Source of the DNA: Bacillota bacterium
GTDB taxonomy: Bacteria > Bacillota > Clostridia > Oscillospirales > Ruminococcaceae
Reading direction: 5' to 3'
Length of the DNA: 64,000 nucleotides
Assembly: GCA_023396225.1 (NCBI GenBank)
Contig: JAEWWT010000018.1
Coordinates: forward strand, 1-64,000
Positions 17,097 through 26,237 of the stretch are shown here, one piece after another (the first letter of the stretch is position 1; every line of letters begins with the position of its first letter). The position numbers and the translations under genes were made by a program. The notes below the pieces were generated by a model. It made no database searches and had not been told where the DNA came from. It saw only the letters and a list, made by a program, of their open reading frames with translations.

Positions 17097-17209
17097 AGGC
17101 AATACCGCACAATACGTTTCAGTCAATTTTCAAAACAGGCTCAGTAACATATTTTCGCTGTTTCTCAAATCGGGGAAACGTAGCCTAATGCTTTGTGCGG
17201 TATAGCCCT
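17097..17209. mobile_element. MITE-like element, copy 1
   Basis: About 113 bp with near-perfect terminal inverted repeats (AGGCAATACCGCACAA at the left, TTGTGCGGTATAGCCCT at the right) and an inner inverted pair around 'TACGTTTC'. It has no coding capacity. It is in opposite orientation to the copies at 48168 and 62062. It lies between the DtxR-family and Nudix genes. Confidence 0.8.
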
Positions 17210-17276
17210 AAATTATTGGCTAATAATAAGTATACTATTAATAATATATTAAATCCGTTTTTGGAGGAAAAATATA

Positions 17277-17774
17277 ATGGAGATACTCGACTTATATGAC
17301 AGACACATGATTAAAACAGATAAAACAGTAGTACGTGGAGAAAAAGTTCCCGAAGGAATGTTTTATTCGGTTGTGCATATATGGCCAATAAACAAAAATG
17401 GTGAAATCCTTATTCAGAAAAGAGCAGATTCAGTTCAGTGGAATCCGAATATATGGGCATGTACAAGCGGAGCAGTTTCATCAGGTGAGAACTTTTATGA
17501 AGCCTGTCAACGTGAACTAAAAGAAGAGCTCGGAATAATTGCTGATGGCAATATGCTTTCTATGGTTGGAGTTTTCAAAAGACCTGTAAATTATTGTTCA
17601 GTATGGACTTACAAAACCGATGCAAGCATTTCTGAATTGGTTTTTCAAAAGGAAGAGGTTTCAGATGCAATGTGGGTAACAGTACCCGAGATTTGCAGAA
17701 TGATAAGCATGAAAAGCTTTTATTCTTATCACTACATTGATTATCTGTTCTGGTATCTTACCAATATATTGTAG
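17277..17774 (+). CDS. Nudix hydrolase, IPP isomerase-like subgroup
   Basis: A 165-residue protein with a complete Nudix box: G-x5-E-x7-R-E-L-x-E-E-L-G-I starting at 'GAVSSGE' near residue 62. It hydrolyses a nucleoside-diphosphate-linked compound using Mg(II); the substrate cannot be read. The N-terminal segment 'GEKVPEGMFYSVVHIWPINKNGEILIQKRA' resembles the group related to isopentenyl-diphosphate isomerase. The ATG at 17277 is preceded by GGAGG at nine bases. Confidence 0.85.
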   Translation: MEILDLYDRHMIKTDKTVVRGEKVPEGMFYSVVHIWPINKNGEILIQKRADSVQWNPNIWACTSGAVSSGENFYEACQRELKEELGIIADGNMLSMVGVFKRPVNYCSVWTYKTDASISELVFQKEEVSDAMWVTVPEICRMISMKSFYSYHYIDYLFWYLTNIL

Positions 17775-17857
17775 ACATAAAAAGAATTGCTTGTGTTTTA
17801 AACAATTGTGTGGTAATATTAATTTTAATATTATTATATTAAAAACGAGGGGTATTT

Positions 17858-19108
17858 TTGAAGTATATAGCGATAATTGTTCTTATAATTTTTTCTGCTT
17901 TTTTTTCATCTATGGAAACTGCTTTTTCGTGTGTAAATAGAATAAGGCTGAAACATGAGGCATCAAAAGGAGATAAACGAGCTGAACATGCTCTTTCAAT
18001 AGCTGAGAAATATGACAGAGCTTTAACAGCAATACTTATTGGAAATAACATAGTAAACATTATGTCCGCATCACTTGGCACAGTTATATTTACAGAAATG
18101 TTCGGAGCATCAGGTGTAGGCATAGCAACAGCGGTGATGACAGTGTTAGTTTTGATTTTCGGAGAGATTATTCCGAAAACTTTTGCAAAAGAAAATGCTG
18201 AAAAGCTTTGCCTGAGTTTTGCAGGACTTCTTTCATTCATAATTTTAATTCTTACACCTTTTGTATGGATTTTTTCAAAATTGAAAGTATTGATTTCTCT
18301 CATGTACAACAACAAGGATACTTCTCCAAGTGTTACTGAGGACGAGCTTAAATATATCATTGATGAAATTGAAGATCAAGGCGTTCTTGAAGAACAGGAA
18401 AGTAATCTTGTAAGGTCAGCACTTGAGTTTGACGAAATATCTGTTGACCAGATTCTTGTACCGAGAGTAAGGGTTGTTGCCGTTGAGAGAACTGACAGCC
18501 TTCAGCATATTAAGGATATTTTTCTTCAGCAAAGATATTCGAGAATGCCTGTTTATGATAAATCTATCGATAATGTAGTTGGAATTGTTCATGAAAAGGA
18601 TGTTTTCAGCCTTATGATGAAAAAAAATCCTCCTGCTTCAATAGAAAGTATTATTCAAAAAGCAATATATATCCTTGACACAAAGATGATTTCAGAAGCT
18701 TTGAAAGAAATGCAGAAAAGTAAAATCCATATGGCAATTGTAAAGGATCAGTACGGCGGAACAAGCGGTATTGTTACACTCGAGGATATCATTGAGGAGC
18801 TTGTCGGCGAGATTTATGACGAAAATGACGAGGTCGAAAATCCTGTTGTAAAGACAAGTGACGGCGATTATATAATCTCATGTGAGCTTAGTATCAGCGA
18901 TATGATTGAGCATCTTGACCTGCCGGAGGGAATAATTGAAAGCGAAAGTAATACCATCGGCGGTTGGGTAATGGAGCTTTTTGGGGATATTCCTTCTAAA
19001 AATGAAGTTACTGAAAACGAGTTGTTTGTAATTACCGTCCTGTCCATTCAGGATCAGAGAGTTGAAAAAATAAAATTAAAAATTAAATCTACAGCTACAG
19101 AAGAGTAA
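17858..19108 (+). CDS. CNNM/CorC-HlyC family membrane protein with CBS domains
   Basis: A 416-residue protein. An N-terminal DUF21/CNNM membrane domain has about four spans (residues 1-150, beginning 'IAIIVLIIFSAFFSSMETAFS'). Two CBS domains follow at about 195-315, then a C-terminal CorC_HlyC domain ('DGDYIISCELSISDMIEHL', 'SNTIGGWVMELFGDIP'). The family is implicated in Mg(II) or Co(II) efflux and ion homeostasis; the older 'hemolysin' name is misleading. The start is TTG at 17858 with GAGGGG five bases upstream; no ATG fits better. Confidence 0.85.
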   Translation: MKYIAIIVLIIFSAFFSSMETAFSCVNRIRLKHEASKGDKRAEHALSIAEKYDRALTAILIGNNIVNIMSASLGTVIFTEMFGASGVGIATAVMTVLVLIFGEIIPKTFAKENAEKLCLSFAGLLSFIILILTPFVWIFSKLKVLISLMYNNKDTSPSVTEDELKYIIDEIEDQGVLEEQESNLVRSALEFDEISVDQILVPRVRVVAVERTDSLQHIKDIFLQQRYSRMPVYDKSIDNVVGIVHEKDVFSLMMKKNPPASIESIIQKAIYILDTKMISEALKEMQKSKIHMAIVKDQYGGTSGIVTLEDIIEELVGEIYDENDEVENPVVKTSDGDYIISCELSISDMIEHLDLPEGIIESESNTIGGWVMELFGDIPSKNEVTENELFVITVLSIQDQRVEKIKLKIKSTATEE

Positions 19109-19114
19109 TTTAAG

Positions 19115-19172
19115 CACTTTTACAGTAATTCTGTTTCAAATTTGTTACAGATTTGCAGTAAAAGTGTTTCTT
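19115..19172 (+). terminator. Probable terminator after the CBS-domain gene
   Basis: Nine-bp outer stem cacttttac / gtaaaagtg with a long loop and a following T-rich stretch (TTTCTTTGTT). Confidence 0.5.
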
Positions 19173-19177
19173 TGTTA

Positions 19178-19206
19178 TTGACATGCTATGTACTGTGTGG
19201 TAAAAT
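19178..19206 (+). promoter_or_regulatory. Sigma-A promoter of the AIM24-like gene
   Basis: TTGACA at 19178-19183 and TAAAAT at 19201-19206 with the ideal 17-base spacing, about 55 bases before the ATG at 19261. Confidence 0.75.
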
Positions 19207-19260
19207 TATAGTACGTAAAAATACATAAACCAACATTATTTATAATTGGAGGAGATTTAT

Positions 19261-19938
19261 ATGCAGTATAAAGTTGAAGGAACACCATTTCCTGTAGTAG
19301 TTTGCAGACTTAATGCAGGTGAAGTAATGTCATGTCAGAAGGGCGCAATGGCATGGATGAGCCCAAATATGCAGATGTCAACTAATGCAGGCGGCGGAAT
19401 CGGAAAGATGTTTTCAAGAGCAATATCAGGAGAATCAATTTTCCAGAATCAGTATTCAGCTCAAGGCGGACCTGGTGAAATTGCTTTTGCAACAACTGTT
19501 CCTGGTCAGGTATTACCTGTTCAGGTAACACCACAGAAGCCAATCGTAGCACAGAAAAAAGCTTATCTTGCTTCTGAAACAGGAGTAGAATTATCAATAT
19601 TCTTCCAGAAGAAAATTGGTGCAGGATTCTTCGGCGGTGAAGGCTTTGTCATGCAGAAGCTTTCAGGACAGGGTATGGCTTTCCTTGAAATTGACGGTAG
19701 TATCGTAGAGTATGACCTCCAGCCGGGCGAATCAATGATTGTTGATACAGGTTACCTTGCAGCAATGGATGCAACTTGTTCAGTAGATATTGAAACAGTC
19801 AGCGGTATCGGAAATGCACTTTTCGGCGGTGAAGGCCTCTTCAATACAAGAGTAACAGGTCCTGGTCACGTATGGCTCCAGACAATGCCTATTACTTCAA
19901 TTGCAGGTGCAATCATTCCTTATATTCCATCAAAGTAA
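19261..19938 (+). CDS. AIM24 / TIGR00266 family protein
   Basis: A 225-residue Gly-rich, all-beta protein of the family first seen as mitochondrial AIM24. The pattern 'CRLNAGEVMSCQKGAMAWMSP' at the N-terminus and 'GAGFFGGEGFVMQKLSGQGMAFLE' in the middle is diagnostic; the fold is tryptophan-RNA-binding-attenuator-like. The biochemical role in bacteria is unknown. The start has GGAGGAG before it, and the gene has its own promoter and terminator, so it is transcribed alone. Confidence 0.85.
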   Translation: MQYKVEGTPFPVVVCRLNAGEVMSCQKGAMAWMSPNMQMSTNAGGGIGKMFSRAISGESIFQNQYSAQGGPGEIAFATTVPGQVLPVQVTPQKPIVAQKKAYLASETGVELSIFFQKKIGAGFFGGEGFVMQKLSGQGMAFLEIDGSIVEYDLQPGESMIVDTGYLAAMDATCSVDIETVSGIGNALFGGEGLFNTRVTGPGHVWLQTMPITSIAGAIIPYIPSK

Positions 19939-19957
19939 GATTATAAAAGTACATAAC

Positions 19958-19988
19958 AAGAGCGTTCTGATTACAGAACGCTCTTTTC
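19958..19988 (+). terminator. Terminator of the AIM24-like gene
   Basis: A 12-bp stem (aagagcgttctg with cagaacgctctt) with an ATTA loop and a T run. Confidence 0.85.
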
Positions 19989-20007
19989 ATATTCCATAGA
20001 AAGTGAG

Positions 20008-20040
20008 AAAAGAGCGTCCTGAATTAACAGAACGCTCTTT
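20008..20040 (-). terminator. Terminator of glyQS, near-copy of the neighbouring one
   Basis: Stem aaagagcg...cgctcttt. On the minus strand it is followed by TTTTC. The stem sequence nearly repeats the terminator at 19958, so the pair probably arose by duplication or gene conversion. Confidence 0.7.
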
Positions 20041-20045
20041 CATAA

Positions 20046-21419
20046 TTAGAATTCAATTTTTTCTTCAAGATACTTTACAATATCATTGATATTGACTCTT
20101 TCTTGTGCCATTGTGTCTCTGTCACGGACAGTAACACAGTTATCTTCAAGTGTATCAAAGTCATAAGTTATGCAGAAAGGAGTACCGATTTCATCCTGTC
20201 TTCTGTAACGTTTACCGATCTGACCGGCTTCATCGTATTCAACATTGAACTTCTTTGCAAGCAGTGAGTAAAGTTCAAGTGACTGATCCCTGAGCTTTTT
20301 TGTAAGTGGGAGGATAGCAGCCTTAATAGGAGCAAGTGCAGGATGGAAGTGCATTACTGTACGAACATCGCCATCACCGATTTCTTCTTCATCATAAGCT
20401 TCACAGATAAATGCAAGTGTAACTCTGTCAGCACCGAGTGATGGTTCAATAACATAAGGAACATACTTTGAGTTGTCATCAGGATCAAAGTATTCAAGTG
20501 ACTTGCCGCTGTTCTTGATATGCTGATTAAGGTCATAATCAGTTCTGTCAGCAATACCCCAGAGTTCACCCCATGCAAATGGAAACTTGTATTCAATGTC
20601 TGTTGTACCCTTTGAATAGAAGCAAAGTTCTTCAGGATCATGATCACGCAGACGGATATTATCTTGATTCAGACCAAGGCTGAGGAGCCAGTCACGGCAG
20701 AATCCGCGCCAGTATGTGAACCATTCAAGGTCAGTACCCGGCTTGCAGAAGAATTCAAGTTCCATCTGCTCAAATTCTCTTAATCTAAAGAGAAAGTTAC
20801 CAGGAGTAATTTCATTTCTGAAAGCCTTACCAACCTGACCAACACCGAAAGGAATCTTCTTACGTGTTGTACGCTGAATGTTTCCGAAGTTCACGAAAAT
20901 ACCCTGAGCGGTTTCAGGACGGAGATGAAGTTCGCTCTTTGTTTCTTCAGTTATGCCCTGGAAAGTTTTAAACATAAGATTAAACTGTCTGATTGAAGTA
21001 AAGTTTTTCTTGCCGCAGCTCGGACACTTTATATCATTCTTTTCAATAAAGTCAGCCATCTGATCATTTGTCCAGCCTGCTGGATTGGCATCTGACTGTG
21101 TTTCAATAAGCTGGTCAGCTCTGTGACGGGTCTTACAATCCTTGCAGTCCATAAGAGGATCAGAGAATCCTCCAACGTGACCTGAAGCAACCCAAACCTG
21201 TGGATTCATGAGGATAGCACTATCAAGACCTACATTGTAAGGGCATTCCTGAACAAATTTTTTCCACCAAGCTTTTTTTACATTGTTCTTGAATTCGACA
21301 CCGAGAGGGCCATAATCCCATGAGTTAGCAAGACCTCCGTATATTTCGGAGCCAGGATAGATAAATCCTCTGCTCTTGCAAAGATTAACGATTTTTTCCA
21401 TAGATTTTTCAGATGCCAT
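20046..21419 (-). CDS. glyQS: Glycyl-tRNA synthetase, dimeric (eukaryote/archaeal-like) type
   Basis: 457 residues, the usual length for the single-chain class II enzyme that attaches glycine to tRNA-Gly. Motifs include '[23 protein letters not shown]', motif 2 '[24 protein letters not shown]', '[14 protein letters not shown]', and an anticodon-binding domain at about 345-457. An inserted zinc knuckle is visible (CKDCK ... CPSCGKK). The ATG at 21419 is preferred because the AAAGGA box abuts the upstream TTG. No T-box leader is visible in the 180 bases upstream, although a small hairpin (gcgtgaaatcattctcacgc) lies near 21510. Confidence 0.95.
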   Translation of the reverse strand: MASEKSMEKIVNLCKSRGFIYPGSEIYGGLANSWDYGPLGVEFKNNVKKAWWKKFVQECPYNVGLDSAILMNPQVWVASGHVGGFSDPLMDCKDCKTRHRADQLIETQSDANPAGWTNDQMADFIEKNDIKCPSCGKKNFTSIRQFNLMFKTFQGITEETKSELHLRPETAQGIFVNFGNIQRTTRKKIPFGVGQVGKAFRNEITPGNFLFRLREFEQMELEFFCKPGTDLEWFTYWRGFCRDWLLSLGLNQDNIRLRDHDPEELCFYSKGTTDIEYKFPFAWGELWGIADRTDYDLNQHIKNSGKSLEYFDPDDNSKYVPYVIEPSLGADRVTLAFICEAYDEEEIGDGDVRTVMHFHPALAPIKAAILPLTKKLRDQSLELYSLLAKKFNVEYDEAGQIGKRYRRQDEIGTPFCITYDFDTLEDNCVTVRDRDTMAQERVNINDIVKYLEEKIEF

Positions 21420-21598
21420 AAATATTTTCAATCCTTTCTGCTGTTCGTTACGTTTTTATAAAGAAAAATTTGCATTTATATTTGCAGAATAGAAACAAAC
21501 AGTTGCGTGAAATCATTCTCACGCTGAACCTTGTAAAACTATTTTAAACCCATATAATTATAAGATATTCCTGTAATAAAGTCAATATTTAAAAGGAT

Positions 21599-22399
21599 TT
21601 ATACAGTAATAGGGCAGAATTTGTTCAGATATGACTGCAATTTTTCGTAATTATCACAGAGAAAATTCAGATCCGTAAAACCGCTGCGATAAAGTTCAAG
21701 CATAATGCATCCATTAAAACCTATATTCATAAGCTCCTTGAAAAAGCTGTCATTATCATAATCACCAAAGCCGAATGGCAAACAGTCACCGTTTTTACTG
21801 TAATCAGAGTAATGCACATGAATAATAGAAATGCCAAGAGCCTTTAAAAAATCAAGTGGATCTCCGCCTACTCTGTGAGCCTGTTTGGTATCAAGAACAA
21901 ATTTAGCTGTATCACCAAGCTGCTTTTTCATATTAATCAGAAACTGAAGCTGACCTGAACAGCATCTTGAGACATTTTCCTGAGCAACAGTAACACCAAA
22001 AGAGTTTGCAAGCCTTTGAAGCGACGCATATCTTTCAAAGTATTTTTCTTCCGAATAAGGATTCTGAGGTTTGTTTCCATGAAGAATGAAAATTTTCGCA
22101 CCAAGCTTATTCATGTAATCAAAGTAATACTTGTGGTATTCAAGCCCATCCTTGAATCTTCTTTCATAATCCGTAAACAGCATAAGAGGTTCTGCAGCAC
22201 AAGTATATGGATGTATGGACGGAACATTGATGTTATATTTATCCTTGATATTCTTCATTATTGAGAGATATGGATCAAATAATTCACAATGTGTATTAAT
22301 AAATATCTCTACATTCTTAACATTTCTGACAGCAAGGTCAGAAAAAGTTTTTTCAAGTTCATCAGGATAGATACATGCAGTTGAAATACCAGCTTGCAT
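21599..22399 (-). CDS. Sugar phosphate isomerase/epimerase-like TIM barrel
   Basis: A 266-residue protein of the xylose isomerase-like / AP-endonuclease-2 superfamily. Metal-ligand strands typical of the fold are visible: 'FILHGNKPQ', 'VAQENVSRC', 'FVLDTKQAHR' and 'IIHVHYSDY...DCLPFGFGDYD', ending 'GCIMLELYRSGFTDL'. These supply Glu, Asp and His around a divalent metal. The substrate is unknown; sugar epimerisation is likely and DNA repair less so. It stands between glyQS and secF in the same direction. Confidence 0.75.
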   Translation of the reverse strand: MQAGISTACIYPDELEKTFSDLAVRNVKNVEIFINTHCELFDPYLSIMKNIKDKYNINVPSIHPYTCAAEPLMLFTDYERRFKDGLEYHKYYFDYMNKLGAKIFILHGNKPQNPYSEEKYFERYASLQRLANSFGVTVAQENVSRCCSGQLQFLINMKKQLGDTAKFVLDTKQAHRVGGDPLDFLKALGISIIHVHYSDYSKNGDCLPFGFGDYDNDSFFKELMNIGFNGCIMLELYRSGFTDLNFLCDNYEKLQSYLNKFCPITV

Positions 22400-22512
22400 A
22401 AGTTTGGCAATGCTTCCCCTGAGGAAACATTTCTCCTTTCCACAAATAAATACTTTCGTTTAAAAATTATAGGCGGCAAAGGATTTTCCTCTGCCGCACA
22501 GTAATTATTTAA

Positions 22513-23475
22513 TTATGCTTTTTTAGTTCTAGGTTTAGAAGCAGCATTTTTCTCTTTAATAGTTTCAAGTGCATCCCATAGCGGACTTGCTATGCATATT
22601 GATGAATATACACCTGAAATCATACCGAATACCATAGGAAGCGAGAAAGAAATAATTGAATCAATTCCAAAGATTACTGCAACAATTGTAACTACTATCA
22701 TAGTTGCTACTGTTGTGATTGAAGTATTAATCGAACGAGTAAGAGTCTGATTGATACTGAGGTTTACAATTTCACTTCTGGACTTGGTTTTCTTAAATAA
22801 TTGCTGGTTTTCACGGATACGGTCATAGGTTATGATTGTATCATTAATTGAGTAACCCAATATTGTCAGTACAACTGCCATAAAGTTTGCGTTAATGGAC
22901 ATGTGGAATACAACAAACACTCCGTAAACGATAAAACAGTCATGAACAAGTGCAACTATAGCACATACTCCTGCAAGCCAACCACCAATGTTTTTAAATC
23001 GAATTGCAATATAAATTATGAGAAGTAATGATGCAAGTGCAACCGCAACAAGACACTTATGGAAGAATTCCTTACCTGATGATGGAGAAACGTCAGAGGA
23101 TTCAAGAGTCTTAATTGAGTTTGCTGAAAACTTTTCTTCAAGTGCAGATGTCAGTTCAAACTGTCTGTCAGAAGTCAGACCTGAATTTGAAACAAGAGAA
23201 ACCTGAATATTGTTTTTTCCTGTTGAAAAATCTTTACCGGTTGTAATGTTTACATCAAGTCCGCCAAGAGCATCCTCAGCAGTTTTTTCAAAATCTGCTT
23301 CATTAATATCCCCATCATAGATATAGGTAATAATTGTACCGCCCTTGAACTGGATATCAAGCTTTGCACCAAAAACAAAAGTTAGAATAATTGATAATGC
23401 AATAAGAATAGATGATATTGTGAAATATTTTTTTCTGTTTCCAGTAAAACTAATATTAAATTTTTGATTATGCAT
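22513..23475 (-). CDS. secF: Protein translocase subunit SecF
   Basis: A 320-residue membrane protein with six spans: one N-terminal, a roughly 95-residue extracytoplasmic domain, then five clustered. Family motifs are 'LDIQFKGGTIITY', 'LTILGYSINDTIITYDRIRE' and a 'SINTSITTVATM' segment. With SecD it uses the proton gradient to pull secreted proteins through SecYEG. It starts inside the end of secD (eight-base overlap) with GGAGGTGG just upstream. Confidence 0.95.
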   Translation of the reverse strand: MHNQKFNISFTGNRKKYFTISSILIALSIILTFVFGAKLDIQFKGGTIITYIYDGDINEADFEKTAEDALGGLDVNITTGKDFSTGKNNIQVSLVSNSGLTSDRQFELTSALEEKFSANSIKTLESSDVSPSSGKEFFHKCLVAVALASLLLIIYIAIRFKNIGGWLAGVCAIVALVHDCFIVYGVFVVFHMSINANFMAVVLTILGYSINDTIITYDRIRENQQLFKKTKSRSEIVNLSINQTLTRSINTSITTVATMIVVTIVAVIFGIDSIISFSLPMVFGMISGVYSSICIASPLWDALETIKEKNAASKPRTKKA

Positions 23476-24880
23476 TTTTTCCACCTCCATAAAGCTTAGG
23501 ATTTCTCAAAAGCTTGAATTTTGAAAGTGAAGCAATCATAAGTCTTGAGCAGAAAACTCCGAAGAACATATTCAGAATAACACCTGTAAGAAGAGTGAAA
23601 CCGAATGAGTAAATTGTTCCTGCAGTTGACTGACCAAACATGAAGAATACAAATTTAAGAAGCTTAGAGAATATACTGTCAGGTGAACCGAATGCACCCA
23701 TCAAAACTATTGCTACAAGAATTGTTGTAACATTACCGTCAAGGATAGCTGTAAAGGCTCTCTTGAATCCTGACTGAATTGATCCATCAAGTGTCTTGCC
23801 TTTATAGAGTTCTTCCTTGATACGCTCAGCAGTAATAATGTTAGCGTCAACACCCATTCCGACAGCAAGGATAATACCTGCAATACCCGGAATCGTAAGT
23901 ATAGAGCTGTTCATAAATCCAAAGTAGCCTGATACGAAAGCAAGTGTACCTGCAACCTGGCCAGCAATACAGATAATTGCAACAGCTCCTGGAAGTCTGT
24001 AAACGATAATCATAAATATTGCAATGAGAACAAAAGAAATAAGTCCTGCAATAATCATAGCCTGCAAAGCACCTGAACCAAGAGATGGTGAAATTGTTGA
24101 GAAGCTTGCAGTTTGAAGCTTGAACGGAAGTGCACCTGAATTGATTTTGTCAGCAAGCTGTTTCGCATATTCACCGTCAAAGTTGTTTCCAGAGATCATT
24201 GCTTCGCCGTTTAAGATTGGTTCATTTACATTAGGATTGGAAATCATTGTATCGTCCATCCAAATTGAAATTACGCCATTAGTCTGTGAAAGCTTTGTTG
24301 TTGCTTCAGCAAATTTGCTCTTTCCTGAATCGGAAAGTTTAAGTGAAACAACCCATTGAGCAGCCTCATTTTCCGGCTGATAATAGCTTGGATATGCTTC
24401 CACAATATCTGAACCGACAAGAATTACATTTTCAGCAGTAGTACCGGTATAAAGACCATTAGCATCAGTTTCCATTCCTTCACGGAAAGTAAGTTCAGCT
24501 GTTTCACCGAGTTCCTTTACTGCAGCTTCAGGATCGAAGTTTGTTTCTCCTTCTTTCCAAGGGAATCTGACAATAATTCTGTCATTAGAATTATCAATAT
24601 AGCATTCATAATCAGTAATTCCAAGGTTAATCATTCTCTGTACAAGAACTTCCTTGGCAGATCTGAGCTGTGACTCGGTAGCATCAAAATCACCTGACGG
24701 AGTAAAAGTAACGTCAACACCGCCCTTAATATCTATACCGAATCTAATGTTATCTACACCCTTAATATACACTGTTGTCATGTCACCGTAATGATAGGAT
24801 AAACCGAAAATAACAGAAGCGGTGAACAAACAGATCAGTATAAATACGATGAAGAAAACAGGCTTTTTAACCTTCCTCAC
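23468..24880 (-). CDS. secD: Protein translocase subunit SecD
   Basis: A 470-residue protein. The N-terminal span is followed by 'DIKGGVDVTFTPSGD', the P1 ferredoxin-like domain, and a C-terminal block of five spans with 'GIAGIILAVGMGVDANIITAERIKEEL', the diagnostic D-x-N motif of the RND-like core. Length is usual for Firmicutes. It is co-transcribed with secF. The upstream 180 bases are AT-rich and divergent from the methyltransferase gene. Confidence 0.95.
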   Translation of the reverse strand: MRKVKKPVFFIVFILICLFTASVIFGLSYHYGDMTTVYIKGVDNIRFGIDIKGGVDVTFTPSGDFDATESQLRSAKEVLVQRMINLGITDYECYIDNSNDRIIVRFPWKEGETNFDPEAAVKELGETAELTFREGMETDANGLYTGTTAENVILVGSDIVEAYPSYYQPENEAAQWVVSLKLSDSGKSKFAEATTKLSQTNGVISIWMDDTMISNPNVNEPILNGEAMISGNNFDGEYAKQLADKINSGALPFKLQTASFSTISPSLGSGALQAMIIAGLISFVLIAIFMIIVYRLPGAVAIICIAGQVAGTLAFVSGYFGFMNSSILTIPGIAGIILAVGMGVDANIITAERIKEELYKGKTLDGSIQSGFKRAFTAILDGNVTTILVAIVLMGAFGSPDSIFSKLLKFVFFMFGQSTAGTIYSFGFTLLTGVILNMFFGVFCSRLMIASLSKFKLLRNPKLYGGGKNA

Positions 24881-25092
24881 GTTTAAACCTCCTGTTACGG
24901 AACATAACTATCCCGCATTAATTATCGTTTAATTATATCATTTTTAATTATTTATGTCAATACAAATATAACGAATGATTATACTATAATAATTTGTAAT
25001 AAAACAGTATAATATTTTTTTATTGTATTGAAATCAGAGAGATTATAAGGTATAATATCTTTATGTATATTTATAAAGAAATGAGGCTTATT

Positions 25093-26223
25093 ATGCCATA
25101 CAATGACAATAAGAATAATTACCACTCAAAGGGCAGTTCAAATGACCGACACGGTAAAAAGGATGACAGATTCGGAAAAACAGATGACCGATACGGTAAA
25201 AAGGATGGTAGATTCGCTAAGAAAGACGACAGATTCGGAAAAAAGGATGATAGATTCGGTAAGAAAGACGATAGATACGGCAAGAAGGATGACAGATTTG
25301 GCAGAAAAGATGACCGATATGGCAATAAGGACGATAAGTTCGGCAAAAAACCATATGCACCTTATGCAAAGAATGATCGTAATGACCGAAATGACCGCAA
25401 CAATCATGCCGAAAGAACTGAAACAAGAAAACCTTATGGCAGAAGTGATATCTATGAAGAGAATGATTCATTGGATATTATTGAGGAAAAGGGTCTTATT
25501 ATTGGAAGAAATCCTGTAATAGAAGCTTTGAAATCAAAGAAGAATATTGATACAATCTTTGTGAACGGCGAAGCAGGGGGAAGCATCGGACTTATCAGCA
25601 GAATGGCTAAGGAACAGGATATTGTCGTTAAGCAGGTCAATGATACAAAGCTCTCATTTATGTGCGGCGGTGCATCACATCAGGGCGTAATTGCAAGCGG
25701 CGCATGTGCTGAGTATGTTTCTGTTGAAGATATACTTGCTATTTCAAAAGCAAAGGGAACACAGCCTTTTATTATAGTATGTGATGAAATTGAAGACCCG
25801 CATAACCTCGGCGCAATTATCAGAACTGCCGAAACTGCCGGTGCGGATGGAATTATTATTCCAAAGAGAAGAAGTGCTTCACTGAATCAGACAGTTTACA
25901 AAACCTCTGCCGGAGCAGCTAGCTGGCTGCCAGTTGCAAGGGTTGCAAATATATCAGCAGCAATTGATACTTTAAAAGAAAACGGCGTATGGATATACGG
26001 GACTGATGCTTCGGGAGAAGATTATACGAGCACCGATCTTACAGGAAGTGCCGCAATTGTTGTAGGCTCCGAAGGAAATGGAATCGGAAGCCTGATAATG
26101 AAGAAATGCGACTTTTTAATGAAACTGCCTATGATGGGCAAGATATCATCCCTTAACGCTTCTGTTGCGGCGGGAATATTCATGTACGAAACTGTAAGGC
26201 AGAGACAGCTTAAATCCAGATAA
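25093..26223 (+). CDS. rlmB: RlmB-type 23S rRNA 2'-O-methyltransferase with repeat N-terminus
   Basis: 376 residues. The C-terminal 240 are a SpoU/TrmH methyltransferase: substrate-binding domain '[13 protein letters not shown]', then motif 1 '[23 protein letters not shown]', motif 2 '[10 protein letters not shown]' and motif 3 '[22 protein letters not shown]', which form the knotted SAM site. RlmB makes Gm2251 in E. coli. The first 100 residues are extra: about eleven copies of an 8-residue unit DDR[FY]GKK-like, then an Asn/Asp/Arg stretch. The start at 25093 has GAGG six bases upstream. The repeats are encoded by tandem 24-base units. Confidence 0.85.
   Translation: MPYNDNKNNYHSKGSSNDRHGKKDDRFGKTDDRYGKKDGRFAKKDDRFGKKDDRFGKKDDRYGKKDDRFGRKDDRYGNKDDKFGKKPYAPYAKNDRNDRNDRNNHAERTETRKPYGRSDIYEENDSLDIIEEKGLIIGRNPVIEALKSKKNIDTIFVNGEAGGSIGLISRMAKEQDIVVKQVNDTKLSFMCGGASHQGVIASGACAEYVSVEDILAISKAKGTQPFIIVCDEIEDPHNLGAIIRTAETAGADGIIIPKRRSASLNQTVYKTSAGAASWLPVARVANISAAIDTLKENGVWIYGTDASGEDYTSTDLTGSAAIVVGSEGNGIGSLIMKKCDFLMKLPMMGKISSLNASVAAGIFMYETVRQRQLKSR
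25140..25350 (+). repeat. Tandem 24-bp repeats inside rlmB
   Basis: About nine to eleven degenerate 24-base units coding for K-x-D-D-R-F/Y-G-K. The units keep protein sequence better than third codon bases, which suggests selection on the repeat peptide. Confidence 0.8.
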
Positions 26224-26237
26224 AGGGGAGATATAAG

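Noticed and set aside
21420..21598. Possible T-box leader for glyQS
   Set aside because: No conserved T-box sequence or specifier stem was visible; only a small hairpin.
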